From assembly GCA_947044405.1 (NCBI GenBank), contig CAMRHE010000358.1:744001-808000 (forward strand): a DNA stretch of 64,000 nucleotides. The letters run 5' to 3'. The notes below the pieces were generated by a model that was not told the origin of the DNA, ran no database searches, and saw nothing but the letters and a program-made list of their open reading frames with translations. The position numbers and the translations under genes are program-made. This DNA is from Leptodactylus fallax. Its lineage: Eukaryota; Chordata; Amphibia; Anura; Leptodactylidae. This document shows positions 59,630 through 64,000 of the stretch, one piece after another. Numbering within the stretch: position 1 is the first letter of the stretch; every line of letters starts with the position of its first letter.

Positions 59630-60460
59630 TTCACTCCCCATTTTCCAAAAGCCATAACTTTTTTATTTTTACATTCACAAAGTCGTATAGGGGAATATTT
59701 ATTGCAGGACAAAATTGTAATGCATAATGTCATAATGATATAATTTAATTTAGATTTTAATTTTGATGTAAGCTGAAAAAATGGGGTGGAATTAGAAAAA
59801 AAAACTGCAATTCCACCTCTAAAATTACACACTTATATTCTACCGATTGATATAATCGCAGCTATATCAATATATATGTAATGATTTTATATTTATGTGC
59901 ACCAAGTCATGTAAGACATATTTATTGCAGAACAAACTGTCTATTTATCTCAATTTGGAGAATGTCTGATGTTTTGGTCATTTGTTATTTAACTTTTTTT
60001 TTTTGTGAGGCAAAACTGGAAAAACAACGATTCACCTATTTTGATTTTTTTCCACTACACTGTTCATCCTATGGCTTAAATGATTTTATAGTTTAGACAC
60101 TTTGGAACATGGGAACACTAACATTGTGTAATTATTTTTATAAGTAATCTAGGAAAAGGCAATGATTGGGATTTTTATGTTTTTGGGGGTTTTTTTTTTT
60201 TATAACATTTTTTTTTTTGCCCTGTTTGCCAATAAAACATACTGCAATACTAATGTATAGTGGTATGTTGTAAAATCCATTCACTTTTGGCAGCGTGTAA
60301 TAGAAGTATGGTAATGACAGGCCGGGGAGCCTCCAATAAGCTCCAAGCTGTTACAGTAACCGATCACCACCCTGGGATCATGATGCAGGGGTAGCAATAT
60401 GGTGGCGACAGTGCTCTGCTTTACTATTACAGCGGATGTTGGGAAGGAGTTAAACTATGA
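59630..60460 (+). repeat. repeat family C, longest copy
   Basis: In order: ccataacttttttatttttac, gtcgtataggggaatattta, a second similar block near 59880, gaggcaaaactggaaaaaca, and T-runs near 60190 and 60210. A gc-richer part follows (ggccggggagcctccaataa, gatcaccaccctgggatcat), and it ends gcggatgttgggaaggagtt. The same order of parts, inverted, flanks the Tc1 element at 34.8-36.05 kb. Confidence 0.6.
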
Positions 60461-60574
60461 CTGCACAATATCACATGACCTGTACACCGGTGTCTTGCTG
60501 CTGTTCTTAATATATGCAGTTATACTTTGTATTATAAGAATGGCTTAATCACATACTTATGACTATGAATTATT

Positions 60575-60655
60575 ACTCTGTATCTCAGCACATTAGCTAG
60601 GACTGTTGCCTTGCAGTGCAGGTGTATTGACTTCAAATCCAACCAAGGGTGTCCA
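60575..60655 (+). repeat. degenerate SINE head
   Basis: agctaggactgttgccttgc followed by a box B-like cttcaaatcc at 60631-60640 and caaccaag. It matches the SINE at 57588 in part only. Confidence 0.5.
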
Positions 60656-62123
60656 TGATCTATGTTACCTTTGACCTTACTCTCTGATGCCATTTCTCCT
60701 TCCTGTTTTACTATGCATATAAATCCCTGGTATTTGTTCTTACTGTATTATGGCCTGAGAGTACTGGAGTCAGCTCAAGTGGTAGAGTGGCCTTTGTTGA
60801 TTTCCCCTTTCACAAGCCTCTGAGCGGTATTGGTTGCCAATATTCATCTTTAAAGGCTGGGCACACATCCGTATTGTCATTTATTTTCTATTTTTCTAGG
60901 AGCAGAAAAAGGAAAATGGTGGAGTGATGGAGATGAACATTAACTTCTCCTAATAGACTCCTTTGACTTATAAGGTGGTACATTTGGTTCTTCCATAGTG
61001 TCCTTCATTTTGATAGGAAAATAGTACATTATGGGGGCACTATTCCTCCTGTCTTATTTGACAGAATATGCAATGGAGGCTGCAACTCAGATGTGAACTC
61101 AGCCTAACTGCCTGCACGTCCACACAAGATTGTAGTAAGGGAAGCTACCTGCCAGATAGGAATTGAAAGTACTGTTTGTAGTTGTTGAGTTATGGGGTAC
61201 ATTTGGGCACACGTGGCACAGCAGGAGAAATTTGGTCTCTCTGCCAGAGATTTCTATTAAGGTATACTGACTAGCTGACAAGTATACCAAGGATATTTAT
61301 TTAACAGCTGGAGAGGTAAGCATTGCTCACTGTGCTTATAAATGTCTGTAGAGTCTCTCTAAGATATTTCTTGACAGTTTTGTCTGAAACCTTGAGGTTA
61401 CAGACAGGGAATCAATCCACAATGCCCCATAGGGTTTCATTTAGTCTGTGGACACTTCAGATATTTAATCTTCTACTGTAGTAATAAAACTAGCACTTAA
61501 GAATTTCAAGCAGAAAAGCTGTACCCAGCATGAAATTGTTATTTGGGATAGGAGACTGCATATTTTCAGATACAATAACCTTAGAAAGTTCAGGATCAAA
61601 ATAAAAGACTAAAGGAGAATAGCAGAATAAACCTATTGGGAATGCAGCATTCATGAGTCATAAAATCCTTCAGGTTTTCCCTCATCTGGGAAGACGTCTG
61701 CAACAAACTTTTTATCCATTTACTGCCATCTCCTTCTAGAGGGAATTTATGGCCTTTAATTGGAGCTCCGCAGTATGGCTTTGTAGGTTTAATGTTTAGC
61801 AGACGTGTATGGACATTGGTTATTGATAGGCATTATGAATCTGTATTAATAAGACGTGTTAACACTTGTATTCTACAGTAAGGATGTAATGGGCTGTACA
61901 GTTTTATTGCTATGTAGTATTTGGAAATTTTACTCTTGCACTGCCAGATCCCTGCTAAATTCAAGGAACATTGTAGTACATTAGTGATGTTGTATGTTAC
62001 TGTCAGAAATCTTCTTAAAGGGAATGTATCACCTATGTTACTATTCAAAAACAGATCGTAAAATATATTTACGGTAGTTTTTGTAGCCATCAGAAATAAT
62101 ATGTATTTGGAAGTCACCAACTT
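60656..62123. other. no gene seen
   Basis: 61480-61780 is complex and repeat-free. The remainder is unclassified. Confidence 0.3.
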
Positions 62124-62497
62124 TTAAAGTGAACCTGTCAGGTCTTTTCCATCCTAAACTAAAGTAAAATAATGATCTTTCCTATGGTGCCCCTCACTAA
62201 GATTTCTGTTGCTGAAAAGTTATAAGCTTTTAAAGTCTTAGATATATTCAAATTTAACCTAACTAGTCATGTGAAGGGAGCCGGGGGGTGGGGGGCAAGC
62301 AGCGTTGTCTAGTCATGGAGTCATTGTACTAAGGTGTGATTAGTATGTCCCTCAATGTCTGACATCGGCCTGATACCCTAACTAACTGCCAGGTATGATT
62401 TAGTACAATGACCACATGACTAGTTAGGGTGAATTTGCATATGCCAATCTAAGGTTTTAAAATCTTATAAAGTGACTTTTCAGCAATGCCAGCCTTA

Positions 62498-63253
62498 GAC
62501 TAAGACCACATGTAGTGTCACGCAGTAAAAAAAAGCACTGCGGTGGCAATGCGTTTTTTCTCGCAGAGCTTTTCACAGAAAGTTTGCACAGGTTTCCTCT
62601 GCGGACTTTCTGCTTACCTGTAGGGAAACCACCAGCATTTCCATAGGTATAATTGACATTTTGCGATTTCCAAAACTGACAGTTTTGGAAATCACAGCGT
62701 ATCCGTTGCCCGTATTTTACCACACTGTGGGCATGGGAGTCTAGCCAATCAACACTACACAGTGACTGTAAAACGCTGCGTTTTTTTCCACGGCATTTCT
62801 GCTGCAGACAAGCCACGGCATTTAAAGAGGACCTTTCACGTCCTCATGTATATGCGGTTTTATATACCACTAGAATTCAGCGCGCTGTTGGCTTTCCCAT
62901 TATATGCCCCAGGGCTGGAGATATCAGGGGTCTAAATTTCACCATTCACTGTCAGAAGGGCGTCCCTGACAGTCTAGCTGCGCTGTGAGGAACGCCCTCC
63001 CTGATAGTATTCCTCCATAACACTGTACTGGGGGGCGTTCCTTACAGCTCAGCGTCATCACTGTTAGACTGTCAGGAACGGCCTTCTGACAGTGAATGGT
63101 GAAATTTAGACCCCCGATATCTCCAGTCCTGGGGTATATAACGGGAAAGCCAGCAGTGCTCTGAATTCAGCACGCTATAGGCTCTCTAGCGGTATGTAAA
63201 ACCGCATATACATGAGGACATGAAAGGTCCTCTTTAAGCCATTTGGGGCCCCG
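62498..63253. mobile_element. middle element of the nest: family B, long variant
   Basis: The left end ctaagaccacatgtagtgtc and the right end ggggccccggcctta are family B type. gcctta stands on both sides (62492-62497 and 63254-63259), perhaps a target duplication or part of the end. The interior phrases tttcctctgcggactttctg and actgtaaaacgctgcg are shared with the 21.8 and 36.8 kb copies. Confidence 0.7.
62826..63233. mobile_element. inner TTAA-flanked palindromic MITE of the nest
   Basis: TTAA lies at 62822-62825 and 63234-63237. The ends are agaggacctttcacgtcctc and its inverted partner gaggacatgaaaggtcctct. Nearly the whole 408 bp folds back: ccattcactgtcagaagg on the left against ccttctgacagtgaatgg on the right. 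A truncated relative lies at 40345. Confidence 0.88.
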
Positions 63254-63360
63254 GCCTTAATGAGGGACACCATAGGAAAGGTCATTACTTGACACTGCAC
63301 ATGTCGCAGACAGTATATGGTGGAAAAAAACAAAAAAACACCTGACAGGTGTCCCTTTAA

Positions 63361-63752
63361 GCTTTGTAAGGTTGCAAAGATGTAAAACCACTATATTAGC
63401 AGCAGTGGCGCATGTAATGTACATCTACAAATATGATGATCTTCTGGGGTTTTCCACCTCTAAAGTAGTTGCTGCCAGCAGATATGCAAATATGCAAATC
63501 CAAAGTGACTGTCAGAGGATTGTTGATTGTTAATGGCTGGATAGAAAGCTATGTAGAAATGAATGTTGTCACTGGATTCTCTCTTCAAGTCAGTAGTAGA
63601 AACACCCTTATGGGAGCACAGTTAAAAAGGCTGACAGTTTGGCACTGTTACCAACAATCTTTAATTGAATTTATGCCAGTTTTTGGTGTAAATGATGATG
63701 AATCTGTCAGTCCCTCTGAGGCCAGGCACCCTCCTGCTAGGAAAAACAACAT
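63361..63752. other. no gene seen
   Basis: Unclassified sequence between the MITE nest and the last family B copy. Confidence 0.3.
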
Positions 63753-63968
63753 GAGGCTTATGGTCCCACATTGCGGAAACGCAGATTTTTTTGTTGCATA
63801 TTTAGTTGCGGTTTTTTGAGCCAAAACCAACAATGGCTACAAAAGGAATGGGAAATATATAGGAAGTTCTTATACTTCTACCTTCTGCTCAATCCACTCC
63901 TGGCTAAAAAACCGCAACAAAATCTGCAACCAAAAAGCTGCTTTTCTGCAACGTGGGGCCGTAGCCTA
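63753..63968. mobile_element. family B MITE, short variant, complete
   Basis: The inverted ends are aggcttatggtcccacattg and aacgtggggccgtagccta. Subterminal gcagattttttt/aaaaagctgc and the central pair agccaaaaccaac / actcctggctaaa also mirror. It is 216 bp and noncoding. This is the clearest copy for defining the family. Confidence 0.75.
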
Positions 63969-64000
63969 AAAGTGCAAAAAATAAAGGGTCACAATTTTTT

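Larger units (their letters stand above)
62128..63356. mobile_element. outer TTAA-flanked MITE of a three-level nest
   Basis: TTAA lies at 62124-62127 and 63357-63360. The ends are agtgaacctgtcaggtc on the left and the inverted acctgacaggtgtccct on the right. The body is palindromic (tttcctatggtgcccctcac against gagggacaccataggaaagg). It is related in its ends to the family A copies at 9.4 and 43.4 kb. Two further elements sit inside. Confidence 0.82.

Overview
The window looks like non-genic DNA from an amphibian, most likely a frog. It is AT-rich and uses no compact bacterial-style gene layout. It is packed with transposon types that occur together in anurans: Tc1/mariner elements, palindromic MITEs flanked by TTAA, a hAT element, a DIRS-like tyrosine-recombinase retroelement, a Penelope-like fragment, an L2/CR1 LINE tail, tRNA-derived SINEs and a Ty3/Gypsy element. 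The species call is inference from repeat content. I found no convincing host protein-coding exon, rRNA or tRNA gene.

Positions 1-7840 hold a nearly complete Ty3/Gypsy LTR retrotransposon on the minus strand. From right to left it has a 5' LTR, a primer-binding site (PBS), a leader, gag, pol (protease, RT, RNase H, integrase), a polypurine tract and the start of the 3' LTR, which the window edge cuts. Both long frames are open and the visible 385 bp of the two LTRs are identical, so the insertion is recent. gag and pol overlap in different frames, with a GTTAAAC heptamer and a GC-rich hairpin placed as expected for -1 frameshifting.

Positions 7841-28100 form a mosaic of decayed elements: palindromic MITEs (8.8-9.3, 12.6-13.5, 20.9-21.5 and 21.6-21.8 kb), an L2-like LINE tail (11.5-12.55 kb), three Tc1-like transposons (13.6, 19.1 and 22.8 kb), a 230-bp-arm hairpin (16.2-16.7 kb) and a hAT element with a perfect 8-bp target duplication that carries a 31-bp minisatellite and a long palindrome (27.0-28.1 kb).

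Positions 28100-47600 are sparser. They hold about 0.47-kb direct repeats at 30.2-31.1 kb, a Tc1-like element at 34.8-36.05 kb inside an older repeat, palindromic TTAA MITEs at 38.6, 39.2 and 43.4 kb, and a SINE at 42.5 kb. Several long stretches contain nothing I can classify.

Positions 47600-64000 hold an anuran-type repeat interrupted by a mariner-like MITE, a Penelope GIY-YIG endonuclease fragment (48.6-49.1 kb), a 1.38-kb internally deleted DIRS-like element with its diagnostic internal complementary region (53.5-54.9 kb), a Tc1-like 3' half (56.2-56.8 kb), a pair of about 215-bp direct repeats (57.0 and 58.8 kb), a SINE (57.6 kb), and a three-level nest of MITEs (62.1-63.4 kb).

No host operon, pathway or new defence-type system is visible. 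The unusual content is transposon architecture and nesting history.
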